Origin: Streptomyces sp. CB02923
Lineage (GTDB): Bacteria; Actinomycetota; Actinomycetes; Streptomycetales; Streptomycetaceae
Assembly: GCF_001905005.1 (NCBI RefSeq)
Contig: NZ_LWKZ01000001.1
Coordinates: 623,775-687,774 of the forward strand
Length of the DNA: 64,000 nt
Reading direction: 5' to 3'
Shown: positions 15,958 through 24,403 of the stretch, one piece after another
Layout of the letters: each line of letters begins with the position of its first letter
How positions within the stretch are numbered: the first letter of the stretch is position 1
Position numbers and translations under genes: made by a program
The notes under the pieces: model-generated
Told to the model about the DNA's origin: nothing
Databases searched by the model: none
The model's input: only the letters and a program-made list of their open reading frames with translations

Positions 15958-17021
15958 TGACTACCGCACCTGAAAAGAACGAGACGTCCGCGGCCGCCTC
16001 GCACACCGCCACCACCGGCAGCAAGAACCTGCTCGACCCGGGCTTCGAGCTGACCCTGCGCCCGATGCGCTACCCGGACTTCTACGACCGCTACCGGGAC
16101 GCGATCAAGAACACCTGGACCGTGGAGGAGGTCGACCTCCACTCCGACGTGGCCGACCTCGCCAAGCTGTCGCCCGGCGAGCAGCACATGATCGGCCGGC
16201 TCGTCGCGTTCTTCGCGACCGGCGACTCGATCGTGGCGAACAACCTCGTCCTGACGCTCTACAAGCACATCAACTCCCCCGAGGCGCGGCTGTACCTGAG
16301 CCGGCAGCTGTTCGAGGAGGCCGTGCACGTCCAGTTCTATCTGACGCTGCTGGACACCTACCTGCCCGACCCGGACGACCGCGCGGCCGCGTTCGCCGCG
16401 GTGGAGAACATCCCCTCCATCCGCGAGAAGGCCGAGTTCTGCTTCAAGTGGATGGACTCGGTCGAGTCCATCGACCGCCTGGAGTCGAAGGCCGACCGCC
16501 GCCGCTTCCTGCTGAACCTGATCTGCTTCGCGGCCTGCATCGAGGGCCTCTTCTTCTACGGCGCCTTCGCGTACGTGTACTGGTTCCGCTCGCGCGGTCT
16601 GCTGCACGGCCTGGCGACCGGCACCAACTGGGTCTTCCGCGACGAGACCATGCACATGGACTTCGCGTTCTCGGTCGTGGACACGGTGCGCGCGGAGGAG
16701 CCGGAGCTCTTCGACGACGAGCTGGAGGGCCAGGTCACCGCCATGCTGAAGGAGGCCGTCGAGGCGGAGCTCCAGTTCGGCCGTGACCTGTGCGGCGACG
16801 GCCTGCCGGGCATGAACACCGAGTCGATGCGCGAGTACCTCCAGTGCGTCGCCGACCAGCGTCTGCAGCGCCTCGGCTTCGCGCCGGTGTACGGCTCGGA
16901 GAACCCGTTCTCCTTCATGGAGCTGCAGAACGTCCAGGAGCTGACCAACTTCTTCGAGCGGCGCGCCTCGGCCTACCAGGTCGCCGTCGAGGGCTCGGTC
17001 TCCTTCGACGACGAGTTCTGA
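15957..17021 (+). CDS. nrdB: Ribonucleoside-diphosphate reductase class Ia, beta subunit
   Basis: 354-residue radical-generating subunit. The di-iron and radical residues can be read: E121, H124 and the radical tyrosine Y128 in EEAVHVQFY, a second glutamate in CIEGLFFYG and the E/H pair in RDETMHM. The tyrosine shows this is the ordinary tyrosyl-radical form, not the tyrosine-less class Ic. ATG 15957 overlaps the nrdA stop (TAATG) with GCGAGG ten bases upstream. A terminator follows directly, so no nrdS-type third gene is co-transcribed, unlike the nrdABS operon described in S. coelicolor. Confidence 0.97.
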   Translation: MTTAPEKNETSAAASHTATTGSKNLLDPGFELTLRPMRYPDFYDRYRDAIKNTWTVEEVDLHSDVADLAKLSPGEQHMIGRLVAFFATGDSIVANNLVLTLYKHINSPEARLYLSRQLFEEAVHVQFYLTLLDTYLPDPDDRAAAFAAVENIPSIREKAEFCFKWMDSVESIDRLESKADRRRFLLNLICFAACIEGLFFYGAFAYVYWFRSRGLLHGLATGTNWVFRDETMHMDFAFSVVDTVRAEEPELFDDELEGQVTAMLKEAVEAELQFGRDLCGDGLPGMNTESMREYLQCVADQRLQRLGFAPVYGSENPFSFMELQNVQELTNFFERRASAYQVAVEGSVSFDDEF

Positions 17022-17036
17022 TCGGTTCGACCGAGC

Positions 17037-17076
17037 CGGACGGGGCCGGGCCGCGGGTGCGGACCGGCCCCGTCCG
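17037..17076 (+). terminator. Terminator after nrdAB
   Basis: Perfect 13-bp stem, CGGACGGGGCCGG (17037-17049) and CCGGCCCCGTCCG (17064-17076), followed by a T-rich run (TTTCTTTAT), a classical intrinsic terminator. Confidence 0.88.
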
Positions 17077-17173
17077 TTTCTTTATGTCCGACGAATCCGG
17101 ACCGGATTTGATGAGTCGGTGACAACGGGCGGGCGGCGGCAACCCTGCCCCCACCCGCCCGCTCTCCCCTTGC

Positions 17174-19072
17174 ATGAAGGGCAGCGAGCAACCGAAGAAA
17201 CGGTTCATCGACTATCCCCGCCGGGGCCGCGGCGGCTGGCGCCGCTGGCTGCCGTCCTGGAGACAGCAGCTCGGCGCCACCGCCGTCGGCGCGGCCGGAC
17301 TCACCGGGCTCTTCGTCTTCGTGTACGCACAGGTCGACATCCCGGACGAGAACGCCGCCGCGCGCCAGGAAGCCACCGTCTACTACTGGGCGGACGGCAG
17401 CCAGATGGTGAGCGAGGGCGACGTCAACCGGCAGAACATCGCCCTCTCCCAGGTGCCCGACTCCGTCCGGCACGCCGTGATCGCCGCCGAGAACGCGAGT
17501 TTCTACTCCGACTCCGGCGTCTCGCTCTCCGGAATCGCGCGGGCCGCGGTGAACATGGTCAAGGGCCAGGACGCCCAGGGCGGTTCCACCATCACCCAGC
17601 AGTACGTGAAGAACACGTACCTCTCCCAGGACCGGACGCTCAAGCGCAAGGCGAAGGAATTCTTCATCGCGCTGAAGCTGGACAACCGCAAGTCCAAGGA
17701 CGAGATCCTCCAGGGATACCTCAACACCAGTTATTTCGGGCGGCATTCGTTCGGCATCCAGGCCGCCGCGAACGCCTACTACGGCATTCCGGCCAAGAAC
17801 CTGGACCCCAGCCGGGCAGCGGCGCTGGCCGCGCTGCTCAAGGGCGCCGAACAGTACGATCCGGCACTGAGCGACGCCAACCACGAGCGGGCCGTGGAGC
17901 GTTGGAAGTGGATTCTGGACCGCGAGGTCGAGACCGGAATGCTGAGCCGGGAGGAACGCGCCCGCTACACACAGTTCCCGGAACCCCGCGAACCCGTCAC
18001 CCCGACCAGCCAGAAGGGCCAGACCGGCTATCTCGTCGACGCCGCGAAGAAATACCTCAGGAGCCGTACCGACCTCACCGACCGCGATCTCGCCCGCGGC
18101 GGCTACCGCATCCACACCACATTCGAGAAGGACAAGGTGGCGCGGCTGACGAAAGCGGTGGAGGACGAGCGGCGCCGCAGCATCGATCCGAAGAAGCGCC
18201 CCGCCGACGCGTACGCGGAATTCGGCGCCGCGTCGGTACGGCCCCGGGACGGCGCGGTCGTCGCGCTCTACGGCGGCCCGGACGCCACGAAGCACTTCTC
18301 GAACAACGCCGACACCGCGGGCGTGCCGGCCGGCTCGGCCTTCAAGCCGTTCGTGCTGGCCGCCGCCGTCCGCGACGGCAGCGACGCGCCTGCGGAGGCC
18401 GCCCCCGGCCGCCGGCTGCCCACCACGGGGGAGGCTGCCGTCGCGCTGCCGTCCGCCCTGTACGAGGGCCTGGTGACCTCCGCCCATCCGCCGTTCGTCA
18501 GTGCGGGCAAGCGCCTCGGCCTGGACCGGATCCGGGACCTGGCCGTCGAGGCGGGCCTGCGCAAGGAGAGCCTCGCCCGCCTGGAGCCCACGTTCCCGCT
18601 CGGCACCTCCACGCCCAGCGCGATCCGGCTGGCCGGCGCGTACTCGCTGTTCGGCAACGAAGGCAACCGGACCGAGCCGTACTCGGTCACCAAGGTGGTG
18701 CACGACGGCGAGACACTGCCGGGCCTGGAGCCGCCGGCGCCGCGCCGCGTGCTGACCCCGGAGGCGGCACGCGGCGTCAGCTTCGCCCTGCGGGCCTTCG
18801 CCTGGAAGTCGCTGCCCCAGGAGATCATCGCCAAGCTGCCGCGCGGTGTCGCCGCGGGCGGCACCGGCCCGGACGACCGTATGCGGTCGGCGTGGTTCAT
18901 CGGCAACGACGGCGCGTCCGGCGGCGGGCTGACCACCGCCGTCACCGTCTTCCGCGCCAAGCCGGGGGCGCCGCGGCTGCTGCCCATGGAGGGCGTGGGC
19001 GGCGACGCCCGGTTCGGCAACGGGATACCGCCCCGGATCTGGGGCGCGTACGCCACGGGCACGGCGACGTGA
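17174..19072 (+). CDS. GT51 transglycosylase / penicillin-binding protein with altered transpeptidase motifs
   Basis: 632-residue class A penicillin-binding protein layout: basic cytoplasmic tail, one membrane segment (about 33-52), GT51 glycosyltransferase domain with AVIAAENASFYSDSG and GGSTITQQYVKNTYL (intact catalytic glutamates), then a penicillin-binding domain. The serine motif is kept (S388 in GSAFKPF), but the second motif reads SAH (436-438) where SxN is usual, and the third reads GGTG near residue 562 where KTG(T/S) is usual. Cell-wall glycan polymerisation is therefore well supported, transpeptidation much less so. It stands alone after the nrdB terminator. Confidence 0.88.
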   Translation: MKGSEQPKKRFIDYPRRGRGGWRRWLPSWRQQLGATAVGAAGLTGLFVFVYAQVDIPDENAAARQEATVYYWADGSQMVSEGDVNRQNIALSQVPDSVRHAVIAAENASFYSDSGVSLSGIARAAVNMVKGQDAQGGSTITQQYVKNTYLSQDRTLKRKAKEFFIALKLDNRKSKDEILQGYLNTSYFGRHSFGIQAAANAYYGIPAKNLDPSRAAALAALLKGAEQYDPALSDANHERAVERWKWILDREVETGMLSREERARYTQFPEPREPVTPTSQKGQTGYLVDAAKKYLRSRTDLTDRDLARGGYRIHTTFEKDKVARLTKAVEDERRRSIDPKKRPADAYAEFGAASVRPRDGAVVALYGGPDATKHFSNNADTAGVPAGSAFKPFVLAAAVRDGSDAPAEAAPGRRLPTTGEAAVALPSALYEGLVTSAHPPFVSAGKRLGLDRIRDLAVEAGLRKESLARLEPTFPLGTSTPSAIRLAGAYSLFGNEGNRTEPYSVTKVVHDGETLPGLEPPAPRRVLTPEAARGVSFALRAFAWKSLPQEIIAKLPRGVAAGGTGPDDRMRSAWFIGNDGASGGGLTTAVTVFRAKPGAPRLLPMEGVGGDARFGNGIPPRIWGAYATGTAT

Positions 19073-19095
19073 GCGCGGTCCGGCCGGGCCGCGGG

Positions 19096-19737
19096 TCAGT
19101 CGTTGGCGACGACCGGGTAGCGCGGCTCGCGCTCGGCCATCTGCTTCAGCGCGTCCTTGCGGTCGCGCTTGGACAGCCGGTCGATGTACAGGTACCCGTA
19201 CAGGTGGTCGGTCTCGTGCTGGAGGCAGCGCGCGAAGTAGCCGGTGCCCGCGAGGGTGACCGGGTTGCCCTCGGCGTCCTGGCCGCGGACGACCGCGTAG
19301 TCCGGACGGGCCAGCTCCGCGTAGGCGCCGGGCACCGACAGGCAGCCCTCGTTGGAGTCGTCCAGCACCCGGCGCTCGACCGGCAGGTCGACCAGGACCG
19401 GGTTGCAGACCGCGCCGACGTGCCGTACGCCCTCGTCGTCCATGCAGTCGTAGACGAAGACCTTCAGGTCCACGCCGATCTGGTTGGCGGCCAGGCCCAC
19501 GCCCTCGGCGGTGCGCTGGCTGGCGAACATGTCGTCGATGAGCTGGGCGAGCTTGTCGTCGAACTCGGTGACGTCCTTGCACTCCTTGTGCAGCACCGGG
19601 TTGCCGACGACGGTGATCGGGCGGGACGTGCCGCGCTCGCGGTGCGCCTCCTCCCGCTCCGCCGCGCCGGTGACGTCGTCGACGAAGCCCTCCGCCGCCC
19701 GCTCCTCGTTGTGGTCAAAAACAGGCTGTTGCGCCAT
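19096..19737 (-). CDS. def: Peptide deformylase
   Basis: Removes the N-formyl group from new proteins. The 213-residue protein has all three metal-site motifs: [15 protein letters not shown] and QHETDHL, the last a common variant of HExxH in actinobacteria. An N-terminal extension of about 35 charged residues precedes the core fold. ATG 19737 gives the start MAQQPVF; the reading frame is open further upstream but without a good start. The gene is convergent with the penicillin-binding protein gene, 23 bases apart. Confidence 0.95.
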   Translation of the reverse strand: MAQQPVFDHNEERAAEGFVDDVTGAAEREEAHRERGTSRPITVVGNPVLHKECKDVTEFDDKLAQLIDDMFASQRTAEGVGLAANQIGVDLKVFVYDCMDDEGVRHVGAVCNPVLVDLPVERRVLDDSNEGCLSVPGAYAELARPDYAVVRGQDAEGNPVTLAGTGYFARCLQHETDHLYGYLYIDRLSKRDRKDALKQMAEREPRYPVVAND

Positions 19738-19926
19738 GTCCGCCGTACGCCTTCCTGGAAACCCGAAATATTCGCCCTCCAGCCTACGCGGGGCGCCCTG
19801 CGGCTTCGCGGGGACCGCGTCCTGTTCCGGCCGCGCTCCGGGAGCACGCCGGGCCCGCTCCGGGAGCGCGCAGGGCTCGCTCCGAGGGCGCACAGGACGT
19901 CGTGCGCCGGGGCCCGGCGCCGGGCC

Positions 19927-20913
19927 TCAGCAGACCTCTTCGAGGTCCCGCCACTCGCGGGTGTCCGGGCTGTCCGCGACCCAGCCGTCCAGCAGGCCGC
20001 GCACCAGCCCGGCGGGGGCCGCGATGCCGCACTCGCGCTCCGGCACCCACAGCGAGCCGGAGCCCGCCGTACGGTGGCCCAGCGGGCCCGGGTGGCCCGG
20101 CTCGCTGTGGTCGTGCGGGTCCAGGTGCTCGCCCTCGCCCTCGTCGCTGGGCATCCGGCTCTCCGAGCACGTACGGCACAGCAGGCGTACGGACGACGAC
20201 CAGTCCTCGGCGGCGAAGCCCGCGTCGGCGGCCAGCCGCTCCAGGGCGTCCCGGTCGGCCTCCGTGGCGGCCTCCAGGAGCACCACCCAGGTCGGCACCG
20301 GGGAGGGCGCCCACAGCTCGATCTCGTCGAACACCGGGAAGGACGGTCCTGCGGCGGTCGTGCGCTCGCCGTTCGGCACGCCGTCGTGCAGCACCACCTC
20401 GCCCCAGCGCCGCCCGGAGGACGGCAGCGGGATGGACAGCACCTCGATACGGGCCGGGTCCAGCCGGCGGCCCCAGACCACCTCGGCCTCGCCCTCCGGG
20501 GACAGGCGCACGGCGGCGCTGCCCAGCTCCATGCCGACCGGTTCCGCTGACGGCGAACCCTCGCCGGGGACCTTCAGACCGTAGGCCTGCCAGGCCCGCC
20601 GGGCCAGCGGCCAGTCCTGGAGGGCGGTGGCCGCGATGCCCACGTTCCACCAGTCGGGGGCCCCGGCCTCGCGGTCCAGGAGGGCGACCGCGCGCAGTCC
20701 GGCGGCGCGCGCCTGCTCCCAGTCGTGCCGGAACTTGTGCAGCAGCGCGAGGTTGAACCAGGACTCCGACAGCCACGGCTCCATGTCGGCCGCCCGCGTC
20801 AGCAGTGCGCCCGCGTCCTCGTAACGGCCGTCACCGATCAGCGTGAAAGCGCGGTCGGTCGCCTGCCGCCACGAGGCGGAGGGCCGGTGCCGTACCTTGC
20901 CGAAGATCTTCAC
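19927..20913 (-). CDS. TPR-containing protein of unknown function
   Basis: 328-residue protein from GTG 20913 (VKIFGKVRHRPSASW). Residues about 15-130 show tetratricopeptide-like helices (FTLIGDGRYEDAGALLTRAADMEP and following). The rest is a mixed alpha/beta part with a CRTC cysteine pair and a Asp/His/Gly-rich insert. No enzyme motif is recognised. It lies downstream of sigR-rsrA but is separated by about 520 bases and two hairpins, so it is probably its own transcript. A scaffold role is possible from the repeats, but this is a guess. Confidence 0.75.
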   Translation of the reverse strand: MKIFGKVRHRPSASWRQATDRAFTLIGDGRYEDAGALLTRAADMEPWLSESWFNLALLHKFRHDWEQARAAGLRAVALLDREAGAPDWWNVGIAATALQDWPLARRAWQAYGLKVPGEGSPSAEPVGMELGSAAVRLSPEGEAEVVWGRRLDPARIEVLSIPLPSSGRRWGEVVLHDGVPNGERTTAAGPSFPVFDEIELWAPSPVPTWVVLLEAATEADRDALERLAADAGFAAEDWSSSVRLLCRTCSESRMPSDEGEGEHLDPHDHSEPGHPGPLGHRTAGSGSLWVPERECGIAAPAGLVRGLLDGWVADSPDTREWRDLEEVC

Positions 20914-21389
20914 GATTCCCGCCTGCTGGTTGCTTCCTGGATGCCGCCCCGGACGGTCTCCCGGGCGGAGGCCGGGGGACGCTCGGGGGCCCACTCGACA
21001 ACCTGCCACAGATTGCCGCCGGGCTCAGCCCGGTTGCCGCGGCGCCCGCGGCCCGCCACCGACCCCCTCATCGGCTCCTTGCCTTTCGCCGACCCCCTGA
21101 ATCCCCGTTCGTGGGGGTTCCTTCGCATCCAACCATGCCCATCTCCGGGGCCGCTCATTACCCATCGGTTCCATGACCTTGCGCGGGCCTTTGTGTGGAT
21201 CCGGGAGGAGTGCCCCGGCGCCGGGGCGCGCCGGGCGGGCAGCGGTACGTACGGGAACGGGTGTCCGTTGTACGGAAGTTGGGGTCCGGCGGGCGGGAAG
21301 GCCGCACGGACCGGGGCTCGCGGGAACGGCGTCCGCGGCTCACGGGACGCGGCGCGGACGCGGCACACACCGCCGCGATCAGTGGATCG
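20914..21389. other. Gene-free stretch between rsrA and the TPR gene
   Basis: No convincing coding region is seen. A minus-strand open frame spans most of it but its composition (Arg, Pro, Gly-rich, no conserved pattern) looks like GC-driven noise. A small hairpin, AATCCCC (21100-21106) with GGGGGTT (21113-21119), lies inside. The promoter of the TPR gene must be here, but no clear -10/-35 pair stands out. Confidence 0.5.
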
Positions 21390-21428
21390 GGCGGGACGAA
21401 CCGTCCCGCCCCTCACCCCTTGGGGTGA
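21390..21428 (-). terminator. Double hairpin after rsrA
   Basis: Two stems lie just beyond the rsrA stop on the minus strand: TCACCCC/GGGGTGA (21413-21428, 2-base loop) and GGCGGGAC/GTCCCGCC (21390-21410, 5-base loop). They probably end the sigR-rsrA transcript. Confidence 0.65.
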
Positions 21429-21437
21429 TACGCCGCC

Positions 21438-21845
21438 CTATTCGGCCCGCGCGGTCTCACCACGCGCGTCGAGCGTGCTGTCCGGGCCGGGCCCGGACGC
21501 CTGCTCGGGGGCCTTGGCGGCCTGGGCGGCACGGGCCGCCGCCTGCTCCTGCTTGGCCTGTTCGAGCACGCTCTGCTCGGGCACCGCCTCGCCCGCCCGG
21601 ATCAGGTCGATCCGGCCCATGACCTTCGACCGCAGGTCGACCGGCACGTCGTCGTGGCCGCAGCAGCGCTTGACCAGCTTCTTGACGGCCTGCTCCAGCC
21701 CGTACTTCTCCAGGCAGGGCGAGCACTCGTCGAAGTGCTCCTGGAACTTCTCGCACTCACCGGCCGGCATCTCGCGGTCGAGGTACTCGTACAGATGGTC
21801 GAGGACCTCTGAGCAGTCCTTGTCGTGCGGCTCTCCGCAGCTCAT
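21438..21845 (-). CDS. rsrA: Zinc-binding redox-sensing anti-sigma factor RsrA
   Basis: 135-residue ZAS-family anti-sigma factor that holds sigma-R inactive until disulfide stress oxidises it. The cysteines sit at C3, C11, C31, C41, C44, C61 and C62 with H37, so the HxxxCxxC zinc motif (HFDECSPC) and the redox cysteine C11 match the positions known in S. coelicolor RsrA. A long Ala/Gln-rich C-terminal tail follows. The ATG overlaps the sigR stop as ATGA, coupling synthesis of sigma factor and inhibitor. Confidence 0.96.
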   Translation of the reverse strand: MSCGEPHDKDCSEVLDHLYEYLDREMPAGECEKFQEHFDECSPCLEKYGLEQAVKKLVKRCCGHDDVPVDLRSKVMGRIDLIRAGEAVPEQSVLEQAKQEQAAARAAQAAKAPEQASGPGPDSTLDARGETARAE

Positions 21846-22702
21846 GATCCCGAGCCTTTCCGATCGTGCGGCTGCGACGACTGCGCCGTCGCGGCGCCTG
21901 CCCCGGCGGGGACCAGCCCACGCTCACGGGCGTAATCCTCCAGCATGCCGCGCAGTTGGCGCCGGCCGCGGTGCAGACGGGACATCACCGTGCCGATGGG
22001 CGTACCCATGATGTCGGCGATCTCCTTGTACGCAAAGCCCTCGACGTCCGCGAGGTAGACCGCGATGCGAAATTCCTCCGGAATGGCCTGAAGGGCCGCC
22101 TTCACGTCGGAATCGGGCAGGTGGTCGAGCGCCTGGGACTCGGCGGAACGCAGACCCGTGGACATGTGCGACTCGGCGCGCGCCAGCTGCCAGTCCTCGA
22201 TCTCCTCGGCGGCGCTGCGCTGGGGTTCGCGCTGCTTCTTGCGGTAGGAGTTGATGAAGGTGTTCGTGAGGATGCGGTACAGCCACGCCTTGAGGTTCGT
22301 CCCCTCGCGGAACTGGTGGAAGGACGCGTACGCCTTCGCATACGTCTCCTGAACCAGGTCCTCCGCATCGGCCGGGTTGCGCGTCATGCGCAGCGCGGCC
22401 GAATACATCTGGTCCAGGAAGGTGAGCGCGTCCCGCTCGAAGCGCGCGTTGCGCTCGGCGTCCGTCTCCCGCTTCCCGTTGCCGACGTGCTCCTCTGCCG
22501 TACCGTCGGTCCCTGCGTCGGTACCGGTGACCGGACCCACCTCCTCCAACACCGTGACGGATCCGGTCGCGGACCCGCTCGATTCGGAGAATAGACGACG
22601 ATCCGGTATCGCCGCCGCTCCAGCCATGGCGGCCTGGGCGCCCCTCAGCTGTGACCACTGCAGGTCAGCGGCCTGCGGGCGGGCTGGGCAAGCGATTCCC
22701 AT
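21842..22702 (-). CDS. sigR: Thiol-stress sigma factor SigR (long form sigma-R')
   Basis: ECF sigma factor directing the response to thiol oxidation and some translation-inhibiting antibiotics. Region 2 ([20 protein letters not shown]) and region 4 ([26 protein letters not shown]) are clear. The open frame gives 286 residues from ATG 22702. The usual start is probably the GTG at 22540 ([10 protein letters not shown], 232 residues). In S. coelicolor a longer unstable isoform with about 55 extra residues is made from the sigma-R-dependent promoter; here the extension is 54 residues, and such a promoter sits just upstream of the long start. Confidence 0.96.
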   Translation of the reverse strand: MGIACPARPQAADLQWSQLRGAQAAMAGAAAIPDRRLFSESSGSATGSVTVLEEVGPVTGTDAGTDGTAEEHVGNGKRETDAERNARFERDALTFLDQMYSAALRMTRNPADAEDLVQETYAKAYASFHQFREGTNLKAWLYRILTNTFINSYRKKQREPQRSAAEEIEDWQLARAESHMSTGLRSAESQALDHLPDSDVKAALQAIPEEFRIAVYLADVEGFAYKEIADIMGTPIGTVMSRLHRGRRQLRGMLEDYARERGLVPAGAGAATAQSSQPHDRKGSGS

Positions 22703-22754
22703 GCGGCGGACTCCACTTCTTCGAAGATTCCCTCGGCGTTCCTACAACCGGCAC

Positions 22755-22780
22755 AACAGCCGCGCCCCGCACGTCATTCC
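22755..22780 (-). promoter_or_regulatory. Sigma-R-dependent promoter of sigR
   Basis: On the minus strand, GGAAT (22780-22776) and GTT (22757-22755) are separated by exactly 18 bases, the sigma-R consensus. The expected transcription start near 22748 would include the upstream ATG at 22702, so this promoter should yield the long isoform and a positive feedback loop. Confidence 0.85.
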
Positions 22781-22885
22781 CGCACCGCGGGCCCGCCCCG
22801 TGAGCATGGTCACGCCGGCCTGCGGAATCGGCCGGGCAGCCGGCCGGGCCTTGACAAATGCGCTTGCCGCTTCAGCAATGAAGAG

Positions 22886-23479
22886 ATGGACGACAAGGCG
22901 TACGAACGGGTGCTGGCGGACGTGGGGCCGCGGCTGCGGCGGCTGCGGCAGGACAAGGGGGTGACACTCACCGCCCTGTCGGAGACGACGGGCATCTCGG
23001 TGAGCACCCTCTCCCGACTCGAATCGGGCGGCCGCAGAGCCACCCTCGAACTGCTGCTGCCGCTCGCCCAGGCCCATCAGGTGCCGCTGGACGAGCTGGT
23101 CGGCGCGCCGGAGGTGGGTGATCCCCGGGTGCGCGCGGTGCCGCAGCGCAGGGAGCACATGACCGTCGTGCCGCTGACCCGGCAGCCCGGCGGACTCCAG
23201 GCGTACAAGATGGTCATCGACCCGGTCACCAGCCCGCCCGACCTGCGCACCCACGAGGGCTACGAGTGGCTGTACGTGCTCTCCGGGCGGCTGCGGCTGC
23301 TGCTCGCGGACCGGGACGTGCTGCTGCGGTCCGGCGAGGCCGCGGAGTTCGACACCCGGCTGCCGCACTGGTTCGGCCCGGCGGGCGACGAACCGGTGGA
23401 GGTGCTCAGCCTCTTCGGGCGGCAGGGCGAGCGGATGCACGTACGCGCCCGGCCGCGGGGGAAGGGGGAGGGCGACTGA
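22886..23479 (+). CDS. XRE-cupin transcriptional regulator
   Basis: 197-residue regulator with an N-terminal helix-turn-helix (residues about 12-66, ALSETTGISVSTLSRLESGGR) and a C-terminal cupin beta-barrel (about 110-185, EGYEWLYVLSGRLRLLLADRDVLLRSGEAAEFD). Such proteins sense a small ligand in the cupin and control a neighbouring or distant metabolic gene. It is divergent from sigR, but there is no sign that it takes part in the redox response. The ligand and target are unknown. Confidence 0.85.
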   Translation: MDDKAYERVLADVGPRLRRLRQDKGVTLTALSETTGISVSTLSRLESGGRRATLELLLPLAQAHQVPLDELVGAPEVGDPRVRAVPQRREHMTVVPLTRQPGGLQAYKMVIDPVTSPPDLRTHEGYEWLYVLSGRLRLLLADRDVLLRSGEAAEFDTRLPHWFGPAGDEPVEVLSLFGRQGERMHVRARPRGKGEGD

Positions 23480-23533
23480 GAGGCGTATGGGGAGCCTGGG
23501 AGCCGGGTGGGGCGGGGTCGGGGCGGCCGTAAC

Positions 23534-23581
23534 GGGCTGCGGCCGTAACGGGCTGCGGCCGGAGCGGGCTGCGGCCGGAGC
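23534..23581. repeat. 16-bp tandem repeat, three copies
   Basis: GGGCTGCGGCCGTAAC (23534) and two copies of GGGCTGCGGCCGGAGC (23550, 23566), with a shortened copy just before. It lies in a 176-base gene-free stretch between convergent genes. Confidence 0.8.
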
Positions 23582-23655
23582 AGCCGGGTCCGGGGCGGGG
23601 CGCGGTCGGGTCGGGGCGCGGCCGGAGCCGGGCGCGGCCGGGGCGGGCGCAGCGG

Positions 23656-24282
23656 TCAGGTGAAGAGGCCGTCCAGCCACTCCCCCGCCGCGTCGGTGAT
23701 CACGGCCATCGCCGCCGGTTCGTCGAGGTCCGCCTTCTTCGGCACGGCGAAACCGTGGTCCCCGTAGGGCACCTCGACGATACGGGTCCCCTCCGGGAAC
23801 TCCGGCGGCCGCCCGAACGGGTCACGGGCGCCCTGCACCACCAGCGTCGGCACCCCGGCCCCGGTCAGCTCGTCCGCGCGCGACTTCTCCGGCTTGCCCG
23901 GCGGGTGCAGCGGGAAGCTCAACGCCAGTACGCCGTGCGCGCCCAGGCCGCGCGCCGTACGGCAGGCCACCCGCGCCCCCGCGCTGCGGCCGCCCGCGAC
24001 GACCGGCAGGCCCGGCTTCTCCAGCGCCGGCCACAGCGCGGTCCAGGCGGTGTCCAGTGTCTTGGGGGCCGGCGCCAGCTTCTTGCCGGCCACCCGCCAC
24101 GGCTGCTCGACCAGCGCCACGGTGTACCCGCGCGCGGGCAGCTCCGCCGCCAGCGCGCGCAGGTCACGCGCTTCGATGCCGCCACCGGCGCCGTGGCTGA
24201 CGGCGAGGACGGCCCGCGCGTCCTCCGCCGGGTGCCAGGTGATGCGCGCCTCGCCCACAGGAGTCTCAACTGTTTCGCTCAC
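23656..24282 (-). CDS. Alpha/beta-hydrolase (dienelactone hydrolase-like)
   Basis: 208-residue cytoplasmic alpha/beta-hydrolase. The nucleophile elbow is GGRSAGAR (serine in GxSxG), the acid is likely in VVQGARDPFG and the histidine in PYGDHGFAVP, so the catalytic triad is complete. The oxyanion region VSHGAGGG is also typical. Proteins of this type (KANL3/Tex30-like) are widespread in Streptomyces without a known substrate. The GTG start (24282) gives VSETVETPVGEARITWHP; the upstream open frame is Arg-rich noise. Confidence 0.85.
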   Translation of the reverse strand: MSETVETPVGEARITWHPAEDARAVLAVSHGAGGGIEARDLRALAAELPARGYTVALVEQPWRVAGKKLAPAPKTLDTAWTALWPALEKPGLPVVAGGRSAGARVACRTARGLGAHGVLALSFPLHPPGKPEKSRADELTGAGVPTLVVQGARDPFGRPPEFPEGTRIVEVPYGDHGFAVPKKADLDEPAAMAVITDAAGEWLDGLFT

Positions 24283-24359
24283 GCCTTCATCCTGCCGTCC
24301 CGCCCGCCCGGAGCGGCGCCGGGGCACGCGGCGGCCCGGCGCCGGACGCACGGCGGCCC

Positions 24360-24399
24360 GGCGACCCAGCGACCCGGCGACCCGGCGACCCGGCGACCC
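24360..24399. repeat. 8-bp tandem repeat, five copies
   Basis: GGCGACCC is repeated five times with one variant (AGCGACCC), directly before the end of the SRAP gene. It looks like slippage-generated sequence. Confidence 0.8.
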
Positions 24400-24403
24400 G
24401 GCG

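Noticed and set aside
20910..21416. 168-codon minus-strand frame between rsrA and the TPR gene
   Set aside because: Composition is random (Arg, Pro, Gly-rich), start not supported, and two terminator-like hairpins lie at its beginning.
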